A stretch of DNA of 18,478 bases from DATHWB01 sp040902855 (GTDB lineage Bacteria > Actinomycetota > Acidimicrobiia > Spongiisociales > ZC4RG35). The notes under the pieces were generated by a model. That model ran no database searches and had not been told where the DNA came from. It saw only the letters and a program-made list of their open reading frames with translations. Where the stretch lies: the NCBI GenBank assembly GCA_040902855.1, contig JBBDWN010000115.1, positions 1 through 18,478 of the forward strand, given 5' to 3'. How positions within the stretch are numbered: position 1 is the first letter of the stretch; each line of letters starts with the position of its first letter. Made by a program: the position numbers and the translations under genes. Positions 7,674-14,448 of this stretch are shown one piece after another.

Positions 7674-7789
7674 CGTTTTTAGCGAACCAGCGCTTCAAGA
7701 ACGGCGCGTTTGGAGGGGTAAAAGTTTTCGACCCCGGTTTTTGTCCCTCCAAACGCTTCATTGGTGTAGCGCTGGTTCGACTAAAAACG
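7674..7789. repeat. 116-bp interrupted palindrome (MITE-like or regulatory hairpin)
   Basis: Outer arms at 7674-7694 and 7768-7789 pair over 21 bp with a single extra T in the right arm. They are followed on both sides by 11-nt unpaired stretches of equal length, then perfect 12-bp inner arms (GCGTTTGGAGGG at 7706-7717 with its complement at 7745-7756) and a 27-nt loop. The element is less GC-rich than its surroundings and fills nearly the whole gap between the membrane-protein stop (7792) and the sugar transferase start. No clear target-site duplication and no ORF are visible. It could be a miniature inverted-repeat element, a strong terminator for the transketolase operon, or both. Confidence 0.7.
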
Positions 7790-7791
7790 GG

Positions 7792-8436
7792 TCAGGTGCG
7801 GGCGAGGAAGGTGGTGCCGAGGACGGTGAGGGTGGCGAGGTAGGAGAGGCCGGTGGCGGCCATGACCCCCTCGTAGCCCTTCTCGCGCAGCGAATACCAC
7901 ACGCCCACTGCCAGCAGCAGCGTCATTCCGGCCAGCATGAGATACGCCAGTCCGAACAAGTCGGTGGGCGGGCGCAACGTCCCCAACCCGGCCGAGACGG
8001 CGATGTCGGCGACCACGCCGGACCCGCCGATCACGTCCAGGCGGCGCAGCGCCCAGCGCGGCAGTTTCGGGTCGACGAGATACCAGTGGCCCAGCAACAT
8101 CTCGGCGGTGATGCCGCCGATGGCGGCCGAACCGGTGAGCACGGGCAGCCAGGCGTCGCGCTCGACCCCGACCAGCACGAACGCCACGGCTGCCCCGGCG
8201 AATGCGAAGGCGGCGAGCGCCGGGCGACGCGCCAGCAGCCCCCCCACCACGGCGAGCCCGAGGGCGACCGCCCCCACGACGTCGGCAAAGCCGACGGCGA
8301 GGCCGACCAGGACGACAACCCCGGACGCCAGCCACAGGTAGCCGGTGCGGGCAACCTTCCACCACGCCACGAGCGCCGCGCTGGCTGCGAGGCCTGCCGC
8401 CCACATTGTGAGCAGCAGCACGGGGTCGAACGTCAC
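7792..8436 (-). CDS. Polytopic membrane protein of unknown function, coupled to transketolase
   Basis: 214 residues from a GTG at 8436 that overlaps the transketolase stop by 4 bp (GTGA); a longer open frame upstream lies inside transketolase and is a shadow. About six or seven hydrophobic helices are visible (roughly 5-26, 32-50, 53-70, 72-91, 96-115, 137-153, 160-182, 193-211). A conserved-looking polar block GHWYLVDPKLPRWALRRLD (116-134) sits between helices 4 and 5 and is the most likely functional loop. There are no Cys residues and no recognisable transporter signature. Coupled translation suggests linked expression with transketolase, but a shared function cannot be inferred. I do not recognise the family. 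Confidence 0.8.
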   Translation of the reverse strand: MTFDPVLLLTMWAAGLAASAALVAWWKVARTGYLWLASGVVVLVGLAVGFADVVGAVALGLAVVGGLLARRPALAAFAFAGAAVAFVLVGVERDAWLPVLTGSAAIGGITAEMLLGHWYLVDPKLPRWALRRLDVIGGSGVVADIAVSAGLGTLRPPTDLFGLAYLMLAGMTLLLAVGVWYSLREKGYEGVMAATGLSYLATLTVLGTTFLART

Positions 8437-10382
8437 GGCAGCCAGTTCGCGACCCGCTCGGCCACCGCGGCGGCGGTCAGTCCGAACTGTTCGGCCAACA
8501 CGCCGGCCGGGGCGCTCGCCCCGAAGTGGTCGACGCCGATCAACAGCCCGTCTGCGCCCACCACCCGCTCCCAACCGAACGTCGAACCCGCCTCGATGCT
8601 CACCCGCGGAATGCCGACCCCCAGCACCTCGGCCCGATACTCGTCGGACTGGTTGAAGAAGCGGAACCAACTCGGGAGTGAGACGACCCGCGCGGACACT
8701 CCCCGACTGCCGAGCAGGTCGGCGGCGTCCAGCGCCACCGACACTTCCGACCCGGTCGCCACCAAGACCACGTCGGACCCGTCCCGCAGCACGTACCCGC
8801 CCATGGCGACGCCGCCGGACGGCCGGTCGAGCTTGGGCACGTTCTGGCGGGTCAGGACCAGCGCAGTCGGGCCGTCTGTGCGGTTGAGAGCCAACTCCCA
8901 CGCCTCCAGCACCTCACCGGCGTCGGCAGGGCGGATCAGGTCGAGGTTGGGCATTGCCCGCAACGACGCCAGATGCTCGATCGGCTGATGGGTCGGTCCG
9001 TCCTCGCCGAGGAACACCGAGTCGTGAGTCCAGACGTAGATCGACGGGATCTTCATGAGGGAGGCGAGACGCACCGCCGGCCGCATGTAGTCGCTGAAGA
9101 CGAAGAACGTCGCCCCGTACGGGCGCAACCCGCCGTGGATCGCCATCCCGTTGACGATGGCGCCCATCGCGTGTTCCCGGATGCCGAAGGCGATGTCGCG
9201 GGCCGCCCGGTCGTCGGCCGAGAAGATGCGGCCGTGGTCGATGACCGTCTTGGTCGACTCGACGAGGTCGGCGGAGCCGCCGATGAAGTTCTGGGCCTTC
9301 TCGGCGATCTGGTCGAACAGCTTGCCGGAGGCTGCCCGCGTCGCCATCGCCGAGCCCTGCTCGAATCCCGGGTCGTCCAGCGTCACCGGATCATCGGCGA
9401 AGAACGAACCCCAGGTCGTGGACGTGAGCTCGTCGTGCATGGCGTCGGCGTGACGCCGCTCCCAGGCGGCGTGGGCCTCCCGGCCCCGGTTCATCGCCTC
9501 GCCGAACCACTCGTACACGCCTTCGGGTACGTGGAACGTCTCGTCGGTCGGAAAGCCCATCGCCTCTTTGGCACCCCGGATCTCTTCGTCACCGAGCGGC
9601 GCCCCGTGCGAACCGGCGGTCCCGGCCTTGGTGGGAGCGCCCCGGGCGATGACCGTGTGACAGACGATCAGCGACGGCTGGTCTTCGGCTTCGTGTGCTT
9701 CGACGGTGGCGGCGGCGATCGCCTCGCGGTCGTGACCGTCGATGTCGACCACGTGCCAGCCGACCGCCCTGAAACGGGCAGGCACGTCCTCGGTGAAAGT
9801 CTTGTCGGTGTCGCCGTCGATCGAGATCTCGTTGTCGTCGTAGAAGTAGGTGAGTCTCCCCAATCCGAGATGACCGGCGAGCGACGCGCTCTCCGCCGAA
9901 ACCCCCTCCTGCAGGTCGCCGTCCGAGACGAACCCGTAGGTGCGGTGGTCGACGAGATCCTGTCCGAGCCTCGCCCGCAGGTGGCATTCGGCGATCGCCA
10001 TTCCGATTCCGGTGCCGAAACCCTGTCCGAGCGGACCGGTCGTCATCTCGATGCCGAGCGCGTGGTCGATCTCGGGATGACCTGCCGTGTGGCTCCCCCA
10101 CTGCCGGAAGTTCTGGAGTTGATCCATGCCGAGCGGGAACCCGGAGAGGTGCAGCAGCGAATAGAGCAGCATCGATCCGTGACCGTTGGAGAGCACGAAA
10201 CGGTCGCGGTCGACCCATTCGGGGGCGTCGGGGTCGACGGTCAGAAAACGGCTCCACAGCACGACGGCGATGTCCGCCATCCCCATAGGCATCCCCGGGT
10301 GACCGGAGTTGGCCTTCTGGACCCCGTCCATGGCGAGACCCTTGATCGTGTTGACGGCGAGTTGTTCGAGTGAAGACGACAT
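8433..10382 (-). CDS. tkt: Transketolase
   Basis: 649 residues, normal family length. It transfers two-carbon ketol units between sugar phosphates in the non-oxidative pentose phosphate pathway, using thiamine diphosphate and a divalent metal. The N-terminal PP domain shows SGHPG (26-30), NGHGS (66-70), the TTGPLGQG loop (114-121) and the GDG-type cofactor motif SDGDLQEG (153-160), with DDN at 182-184. The Pyr domain carries GIREHAMG (400-407), where Glu403 is the catalytic glutamate that activates the cofactor, then EDGPTHQPIEH (460-470) and the C-terminal domain. The ATG at 10382 has a TACTCT box ending 7 nt upstream and no ribosome binding site. It is not beside other pentose phosphate genes here (tal and zwf often follow tkt in actinobacteria); a membrane protein gene follows instead. 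Confidence 0.96.
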   Translation of the reverse strand: MSSSLEQLAVNTIKGLAMDGVQKANSGHPGMPMGMADIAVVLWSRFLTVDPDAPEWVDRDRFVLSNGHGSMLLYSLLHLSGFPLGMDQLQNFRQWGSHTAGHPEIDHALGIEMTTGPLGQGFGTGIGMAIAECHLRARLGQDLVDHRTYGFVSDGDLQEGVSAESASLAGHLGLGRLTYFYDDNEISIDGDTDKTFTEDVPARFRAVGWHVVDIDGHDREAIAAATVEAHEAEDQPSLIVCHTVIARGAPTKAGTAGSHGAPLGDEEIRGAKEAMGFPTDETFHVPEGVYEWFGEAMNRGREAHAAWERRHADAMHDELTSTTWGSFFADDPVTLDDPGFEQGSAMATRAASGKLFDQIAEKAQNFIGGSADLVESTKTVIDHGRIFSADDRAARDIAFGIREHAMGAIVNGMAIHGGLRPYGATFFVFSDYMRPAVRLASLMKIPSIYVWTHDSVFLGEDGPTHQPIEHLASLRAMPNLDLIRPADAGEVLEAWELALNRTDGPTALVLTRQNVPKLDRPSGGVAMGGYVLRDGSDVVLVATGSEVSVALDAADLLGSRGVSARVVSLPSWFRFFNQSDEYRAEVLGVGIPRVSIEAGSTFGWERVVGADGLLIGVDHFGASAPAGVLAEQFGLTAAAVAERVANWLP

Positions 10383-10388
10383 GGGGCG

Positions 10389-10394
10389 AGAGTA
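10389..10394 (-). promoter_or_regulatory. Possible leaderless -10 box of tkt
   Basis: TACTCT on the minus strand, with 6 nt (CGCCCC) to the ATG at 10382 and no purine-rich ribosome binding site. The -35 region is not recognisable. Supported mainly by the same layout before other operon heads in this window. Confidence 0.4.
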
Positions 10395-10457
10395 CCGGAC
10401 AGGCCGGGGAGCCGACCGACGGAGGGCAAACCACGCCGGGGTGGACTGCGGGGCGAG

Positions 10458-10479
10458 TTTGTGGCATGTTTATGGCATG
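10458..10479 (+). promoter_or_regulatory. 11-bp direct repeats at antitoxin start (putative operator)
   Basis: TTTGTGGCATG (10458-10468) and TTTATGGCATG (10469-10479) are directly adjacent with one mismatch, and the second ends with the start codon of the antitoxin gene. Adjacent 11-bp spacing is suitable for two dimers of a ribbon-helix-helix antitoxin binding one DNA face. It also leaves no room for a Shine-Dalgarno sequence. Confidence 0.45.
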
Positions 10480-10713
10480 GCACGAATCAGGGTCAGCACC
10501 ACCGTCGACGAAGGACTCCTCGCGAAAGCCCGCGAGGTCCATCGCTCAGACACCGACGCCGCCCTGATCGATGCGGCACTCGCCGCGCTGGTCGAACGTC
10601 ACCGCCAAGTGCAGATCGACGCCTCCTACGCAAGCTACGACGATCACCCGATCGACACGCCAGACGAATGGGGCGATCTCGGCACCTGGCGGGAGCGGGC
10701 GGGAGCGTCTTGA
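10477..10713 (+). CDS. MazE/VapB-like ribbon-helix-helix antitoxin
   Basis: 78 residues from the ATG at 10477. MARIRVSTTVDEGLLAKARE is the N-terminal strand plus first helix of a ribbon-helix-helix DNA-binding domain, and TDAALIDAALAALVERHR (26-43) is its second helix. The acidic, aromatic tail (YASYDDHPIDTPDEWGDLGTWRE, 51-73) is the intrinsically flexible segment that wraps around and blocks the toxin. The next gene is MazF-like and begins with a TTG that overlaps this stop (TTGA), so the pair is translationally coupled. Adjacent direct repeats reach into the start codon, suggesting autoregulation. By family, this is a type II toxin-antitoxin system. Confidence 0.85.
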   Translation: MARIRVSTTVDEGLLAKAREVHRSDTDAALIDAALAALVERHRQVQIDASYASYDDHPIDTPDEWGDLGTWRERAGAS

Positions 10714-11030
10714 CGCCTCAGCGGGGAGAGGTGTGGTGGTGCGAACTCGCAGAGGTCGGACGCCGACCGGTGGTGGTGTTGAGTCGAGACGCCGCCATTC
10801 CCCGCCTTAGGCGCACACTGGTGGGACCCTGCACGACGACGATCCGGGGAATACCCAGTGAAGTGATCCTCGAACCCGGATCAGACCCGATCCCTCAGCT
10901 CTCCGCAATCAACCTCGACTCGGTCGAGAGCGTTGCCCTCTCATCGCTCACACAGAGAATGGGGCGACTCTCCGATCAGCGCATGAATGAGGTCTGTCGA
11001 GCCTTGGCAGATGCGGTGGCGTGCGCGTAG
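10710..11030 (+). CDS. MazF/PemK-family endoribonuclease toxin
   Basis: 106 residues from the TTG at 10710, which overlaps the antitoxin stop by 4 bp and is preceded by GGGAG. The PemK/MazF fold is clear: PQRGEVWW at 3-10, RRPVVVLSRD at 18-27, a central TT strand (42-44), the SAINLDSVESVALSSL segment (65-80) and RMGRLSDQRMNEVCRAL (83-99). In the family the Arg of the first loop and the central Thr/Ser form the active site that cuts single-stranded RNA at short motifs; the target sequence cannot be predicted. The length is normal, with no truncation. It is convergent with cysC; the 102-bp gap between them holds no clear terminator hairpin. Confidence 0.9.
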   Translation: MTPQRGEVWWCELAEVGRRPVVVLSRDAAIPRLRRTLVGPCTTTIRGIPSEVILEPGSDPIPQLSAINLDSVESVALSSLTQRMGRLSDQRMNEVCRALADAVACA

Positions 11031-11132
11031 AGCCCAGGCTTCGGACTGAGACACGAGACGACGGAAGCGAACAGGTGCCGGGACACAACCAGTCATGACG
11101 CCCGAAGGGGAAAGCGACTCCGATGACCCGGC
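11031..11132. other. Convergent gap mazF-cysC, nothing recognised
   Basis: 102 bp between two convergent genes. Only a tiny GCCcaGGC hairpin is visible at 11032-11039. No terminator with a long stem, no ORF and no repeat was found. Confidence 0.5.
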
Positions 11133-11714
11133 TCAGGCAAGGAGGGGGATGATCTGGCCCACGCAGGACTCGACGGTGGTGGTGGACGTGTCGAGGGTGA
11201 GGTCGGGGGACTCGGGAGCCTCGTAGGGGGCGTCGACGCCGGTGAATCCGGTGATCTCGCCGGCTCGCGCCCGGGCATACATCCCCTTCGGATCACGCTC
11301 CTCGCACACCTCCACCGGGGTCGCCACCCACACCTCTACGAACCGGATTCCTGCCGCGGCGTGGGATGCTCTCACCCGGGCCCGGTCCGCCCGGTAGGGG
11401 CTGATCACCGGAACGGCGACCACCAGACCGGCGTCGGCCATCAGCCGGGCGACCTCGCCGATGCGACGGACGTTCTCGGTCCGATCCTCCGGCGAGAACC
11501 CAAGATCGCCGTTGAGACCGTGGCGGACGTTGTCCCCGTCCAAGACATAGGACGCCCGCCCCGACGACACGAGGCGATCCTCCAGGGCGTGGGCGACGGT
11601 CGACTTCCCACTCCCAGACAGCCCGGTCAGCCAGACGGTGACACCCGGACCCCCGGTGATGGCGGACCGACGCCCGGCGTCGACCGTGCCCGGATGCCAG
11701 ACGACTTCGGTCAT
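11133..11714 (-). CDS. cysC: Adenylylsulfate (APS) kinase CysC
   Basis: 193 residues. It phosphorylates APS at the 3' position with ATP to give PAPS, the donor for sulfate reduction or sulfotransferases. The P-loop GLSGSGKS lies at 31-38, DGDNVRHGLN at 59-68, the ENVRRIGEVARLM helix at about 79-91, and the VISPYRADRARVR block with the family serine follows. The family GEITGFTGVDAPYEAPESPDL segment near the C-terminus is also present. The ATG at 11714 overlaps the cysN stop by 4 bp (ATGA), so it is translated as the third cistron of cysDNC. It is a separate protein; in some actinobacteria CysN and CysC are fused. Confidence 0.95.
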   Translation of the reverse strand: MTEVVWHPGTVDAGRRSAITGGPGVTVWLTGLSGSGKSTVAHALEDRLVSSGRASYVLDGDNVRHGLNGDLGFSPEDRTENVRRIGEVARLMADAGLVVAVPVISPYRADRARVRASHAAAGIRFVEVWVATPVEVCEERDPKGMYARARAGEITGFTGVDAPYEAPESPDLTLDTSTTTVESCVGQIIPLLA

Positions 11715-12964
11715 GACGGTCCGATGATCATCCCGGCACCCACGGTGGAGTTGGTGGCTTCGTCGACGAGGATGAACGAACCCGTCGTCCGGTTGCGGGA
11801 GTACTCGTCGAAGAAGAGCGGAACCGTGGTGCGCAGCGTCACACGGCCCATCTCGTTGAGCTCCAACTGATCCGCGGTCTCGTCACGGTGCAGCGTGTTC
11901 ACGTCCAGCCGGTAGTGCATCTCCCTCACCATCGCCCGACCCCAACGGGTCGTGTGCTTGATCGCCAGCTTGTGGCCGGCCCGCAGAACGGTGTCCGGTG
12001 TCATCCAGCACACCATGGCTTCCAGATCCTGACCGACGTGCGGCCGGTTGTGGGCTCGGCAGATCATGTCGCCACGACTGATGTCTATCTCGTCTTCGAG
12101 TCGAAGCGTCACCGACATGGGCGGAACAGCCTCCTCGACCGGACCGTCGGGAGTGTCGATGGCGGCGATCCGGGTGGTGAACCCGCTCGGGAGTGCGACC
12201 ACCTCGTCCCCCACCCGCCAGGTGCCGCCGGCGATCTGTCCCGCGTAGCCGCGGTAGTCCTGGTGCTCCATGCGGTGCGGACGGATCACGTACTGGACCG
12301 GGAAGCGGCAGTCGATCAGGTTGCGGTCGGAGGCGACGTGGATCTCCTCCAGCAGCCCCAACACCGACGGCCCCCGATACCAGGGCATCCGGGTGGAGGC
12401 CTCGACCACGTTGTCGCCGTCGAGGGCCGAGATCGGGACGAAGCGCAGATCGGTGATCTGCAGCTTGGCGGCGAACTCCCTGAACTCGTCTGCGATGGCG
12501 TCGTAGACGGCCTGGTCGAAACCCACCAGGTCCATCTTGTTCACGCACAGGACCAGGTGGGGCACGCCCAACAACGACGCGATGAAGGCGTGGCGCCTGG
12601 TCTGTTCGATGATCCCGTTGCGGGCATCGACGAGCAACATCACCACATCGGCGGTCGAGGCCCCGGTGACCATGTTGCGCGTGTACTGGATGTGGCCGGG
12701 GGTGTCGGCGAGGATGAACTTGCGTTTCGGGGTGGCGAAGTAGCGGTAGGCCACGTCGATGGTGATCCCCTGCTCGCGTTCGGCCCGCAGACCGTCCGTG
12801 AGGAGCGCAAGGTCGACGTAATCCGCACCCCGACGGCGCGACGCCTCCTCGACCGCGATCAACTGGTCTTCGAAGATCTGCTTGGTGTCCAACAACAGCC
12901 GACCGATGAGGGTCGACTTGCCGTCGTCGACCGAACCTGTGGTGGCAAGACGCACGAGTTCCAT
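11711..12964 (-). CDS. cysN: Sulfate adenylyltransferase GTPase subunit CysN
   Basis: 417 residues. It hydrolyses GTP to drive formation of APS from ATP and sulfate by CysD. The GTPase domain shows G1 GSVDDGKST (10-18), G2 ITID (67-70), G3 DTPGH (87-91) and G4 NKMD (142-145). EF-Tu-like beta-barrel domains 2 and 3 follow, with RPHRMEHQDYRGYAGQI and ISRGDMICRAHNRP segments. No CysC domain is fused at the C-terminus, which explains the shorter length. Its ATG overlaps the cysD stop by one base (TGATG), and its own stop overlaps cysC, so all three are coupled. Confidence 0.96.
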   Translation of the reverse strand: MELVRLATTGSVDDGKSTLIGRLLLDTKQIFEDQLIAVEEASRRRGADYVDLALLTDGLRAEREQGITIDVAYRYFATPKRKFILADTPGHIQYTRNMVTGASTADVVMLLVDARNGIIEQTRRHAFIASLLGVPHLVLCVNKMDLVGFDQAVYDAIADEFREFAAKLQITDLRFVPISALDGDNVVEASTRMPWYRGPSVLGLLEEIHVASDRNLIDCRFPVQYVIRPHRMEHQDYRGYAGQIAGGTWRVGDEVVALPSGFTTRIAAIDTPDGPVEEAVPPMSVTLRLEDEIDISRGDMICRAHNRPHVGQDLEAMVCWMTPDTVLRAGHKLAIKHTTRWGRAMVREMHYRLDVNTLHRDETADQLELNEMGRVTLRTTVPLFFDEYSRNRTTGSFILVDEATNSTVGAGMIIGPS

Positions 12965-13869
12965 CAGAAATACCCCTGGCGCTTGCGGTCTTCCATCGCC
13001 GCCTCGGAGGTGCGGTCGTCCGCCCGGCTCGCTCCCCGTTCAGACGTGCGGCTGGCGGCCACCTCGGCGATGACCTCGTCGAGGGTCGACGCGATCGATT
13101 CGACTGCCGCCGTGCAACTCATGTCTCCGACGGTTCGGAACCGCACGACCCGTTCGACGACCTCCTCGTCGTCCATCCGGTTGATGAACGGCCCTTCCGC
13201 CATCCACATCCCGTCGCGCAGGAACACCTTGCGGGTGTGGGAGAAGTAGATGGAAGGGAGGTCGATCTCCTCCCGCCTGGCGTAATCCATCACGTCCATC
13301 TCGGTCCAGTTCGAGATGGGGAACACCCGAAGGTTCTCGCCCTGGTTCTTGCGGGGGTTGTAGAGGCTCCACAGTTCTGGCCGTTGGTTCTTCGGGTCCC
13401 ACTGGCCGAACTCGTCACGATGAGAGAACACCCGCTCCTTGGCCCTGGCCCGCTCCTCGTCCCGCCTCGCCCCACCGAAGAGAAGATCGAAGCGGTGCTT
13501 TTCGATGGCGTGCAGCAGCGTCTCGGTCTGAAGACGATTGCGCGAGGCGCGCGGCCCTGTCTCCTCGACGACCCGCCCCTCGTCGATCGCCTCCTGCACC
13601 GAGGCGACGATCAGCTCCGCTCCGACCTCGGCCATGGTGCGGTCCCGGAACTCGATCACTTCGGGGAAGTTGTGGCCGGTGTCGACATGCATCACGGGGA
13701 ACGGCAGACGGGCGGGAAGGAAAGCTTTCACCGCCAACCGGAGCACCACCGCCGAGTCCTTCCCACCCGAGAACAGCACCACGGGACGCTCTGATTCGGC
13801 GACGGCCTCGCGGATGATGTGGATGGCCTCGGACTCGAGGAGGTCGAGGTGGTCGAGTCGGTACGACAT
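12964..13869 (-). CDS. cysD: Sulfate adenylyltransferase catalytic subunit CysD
   Basis: 301 residues from the ATG at 13869; the open frame continues upstream through the neighbouring promoter and mauE-like gene but that part is a shadow. A PP-loop ATP pyrophosphatase: SGGKDS at 34-39, HVDTGHNFPEV at 61-71, GGARRDEERARAKERVFS near 145-162 and the conserved NWTEMDVMDYA (about 208-218), followed by the usual C-terminal RFRTVGDMSCTAAV and KRQGYF end. It adenylylates sulfate together with CysN. A TACCCT box ends 10 nt before the ATG and no ribosome binding site is visible. It is divergent from the mau-like operon across only 72 bp. No cysH or sulfite reductase gene is in the window, so the fate of PAPS is not shown. 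Confidence 0.96.
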   Translation of the reverse strand: MSYRLDHLDLLESEAIHIIREAVAESERPVVLFSGGKDSAVVLRLAVKAFLPARLPFPVMHVDTGHNFPEVIEFRDRTMAEVGAELIVASVQEAIDEGRVVEETGPRASRNRLQTETLLHAIEKHRFDLLFGGARRDEERARAKERVFSHRDEFGQWDPKNQRPELWSLYNPRKNQGENLRVFPISNWTEMDVMDYARREEIDLPSIYFSHTRKVFLRDGMWMAEGPFINRMDDEEVVERVVRFRTVGDMSCTAAVESIASTLDEVIAEVAASRTSERGASRADDRTSEAAMEDRKRQGYF

Positions 13870-13878
13870 TGGCCCGAG

Positions 13879-13884
13879 AGGGTA
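13879..13884 (-). promoter_or_regulatory. Possible near-leaderless -10 box of cysDNC
   Basis: TACCCT on the minus strand, 9 nt before the cysD ATG. It mirrors the identical hexamer facing the other way at 13929, so the two operons may have nearly back-to-back promoters within 72 bp. No clear -35 box. Confidence 0.35.
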
Positions 13885-13928
13885 ACGAGCCGGTCGGGCG
13901 TGGTCGCTTTCTAGAACCCGGCCACCGC

Positions 13929-13934
13929 TACCCT
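13929..13934 (+). promoter_or_regulatory. Possible leaderless -10 box of the mau-like operon
   Basis: TACCCT with 7 nt (ccccgcc) to the ATG at 13942, no purine-rich ribosome binding site, and no convincing -35 box 16-18 bp upstream. If used, the transcript would begin at the start codon. Confidence 0.4.
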
Positions 13935-13941
13935 CCCCGCC

Positions 13942-14448
13942 ATGTTGGAGGGGTGGTATTTCATCACCGCCGCCCTCCTGGTGTTGAGCGGGGGAAGCAA
14001 GCTCCGTGATCCGGAACCGACCCGCGGTGCCATGCGCGCCGCCGGTCTCCCGTCGTCCAGAGGCGCGGTTGTCGGCCTCGCCGCCGGCGAGATCGCCGCG
14101 GGCGCAGCAGCGTTCGGAACGACGACGCCGTTCGCTCCGATCGCCGTCGCCGCCTTCTACCTCGGCTTCGCCGGATTCGTCTTCTCTGCCCTCCTTCGCA
14201 ACCTCCCCCTGCAGTCCTGCGGGTGCTTCGGAACGTCGGACACCCCTCCCGGCTGGATGCACGTCGGCGTCAACCTCTCGGCAGCCGCGGTCGCACTCGG
14301 GGTCGCCAGCACCGGCGGTGCCGACCTGCTCGGAATCCTGACGAGCCAGCCGGCGGCGGGAATCCCGTATCTCGGATTCGTGGCGCTCGGCGCCACCCTG
14401 CTTGCCCTGATGCTGTCCGCACTCCCCTCGATCATCCGACACCCGTGA
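13942..14448 (+). CDS. MauE/DoxX-like membrane protein
   Basis: 168 residues with four predicted membrane helices (about 5-17, 40-60, 64-86, 105-125, with a further hydrophobic stretch at 140-162). The family signature is a Cys-x-Cys-Phe-Gly motif after the third helix, here SCGCFG at residues 92-97, next to SGGSKLRDP near the N-terminus. MauE proteins are needed for disulfide formation and stability of the methylamine dehydrogenase light chain, and MauE-type proteins occur beside redox maturation genes more widely. The next two genes encode a MauA-like Cys-rich protein and a MauD-like thioredoxin, so the call is supported by context as well as motif. Its stop overlaps the GTG of the next gene (GTGA). 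It may form a thiol-oxidation pair with the thioredoxin-like protein. Confidence 0.82.
   Translation: MLEGWYFITAALLVLSGGSKLRDPEPTRGAMRAAGLPSSRGAVVGLAAGEIAAGAAAFGTTTPFAPIAVAAFYLGFAGFVFSALLRNLPLQSCGCFGTSDTPPGWMHVGVNLSAAAVALGVASTGGADLLGILTSQPAAGIPYLGFVALGATLLALMLSALPSIIRHP

Noticed and set aside
7674..7789. Integron attC site
   Set aside because: The hairpin with one extra base recalls attC, but the RYYYAAC/GTTRRRY ends are not at the right positions, the loops differ, and there is no integrase or cassette array.
8973..10373. Long plus-strand ORF opposite transketolase
   Set aside because: Same reason: antisense of a full-length conserved enzyme in GC-rich DNA, where stops are rare.
11888..13249. 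Long plus-strand ORF opposite cysN and cysD
   Set aside because: Shadow of conserved genes with all catalytic motifs on the other strand; protein composition is implausible.
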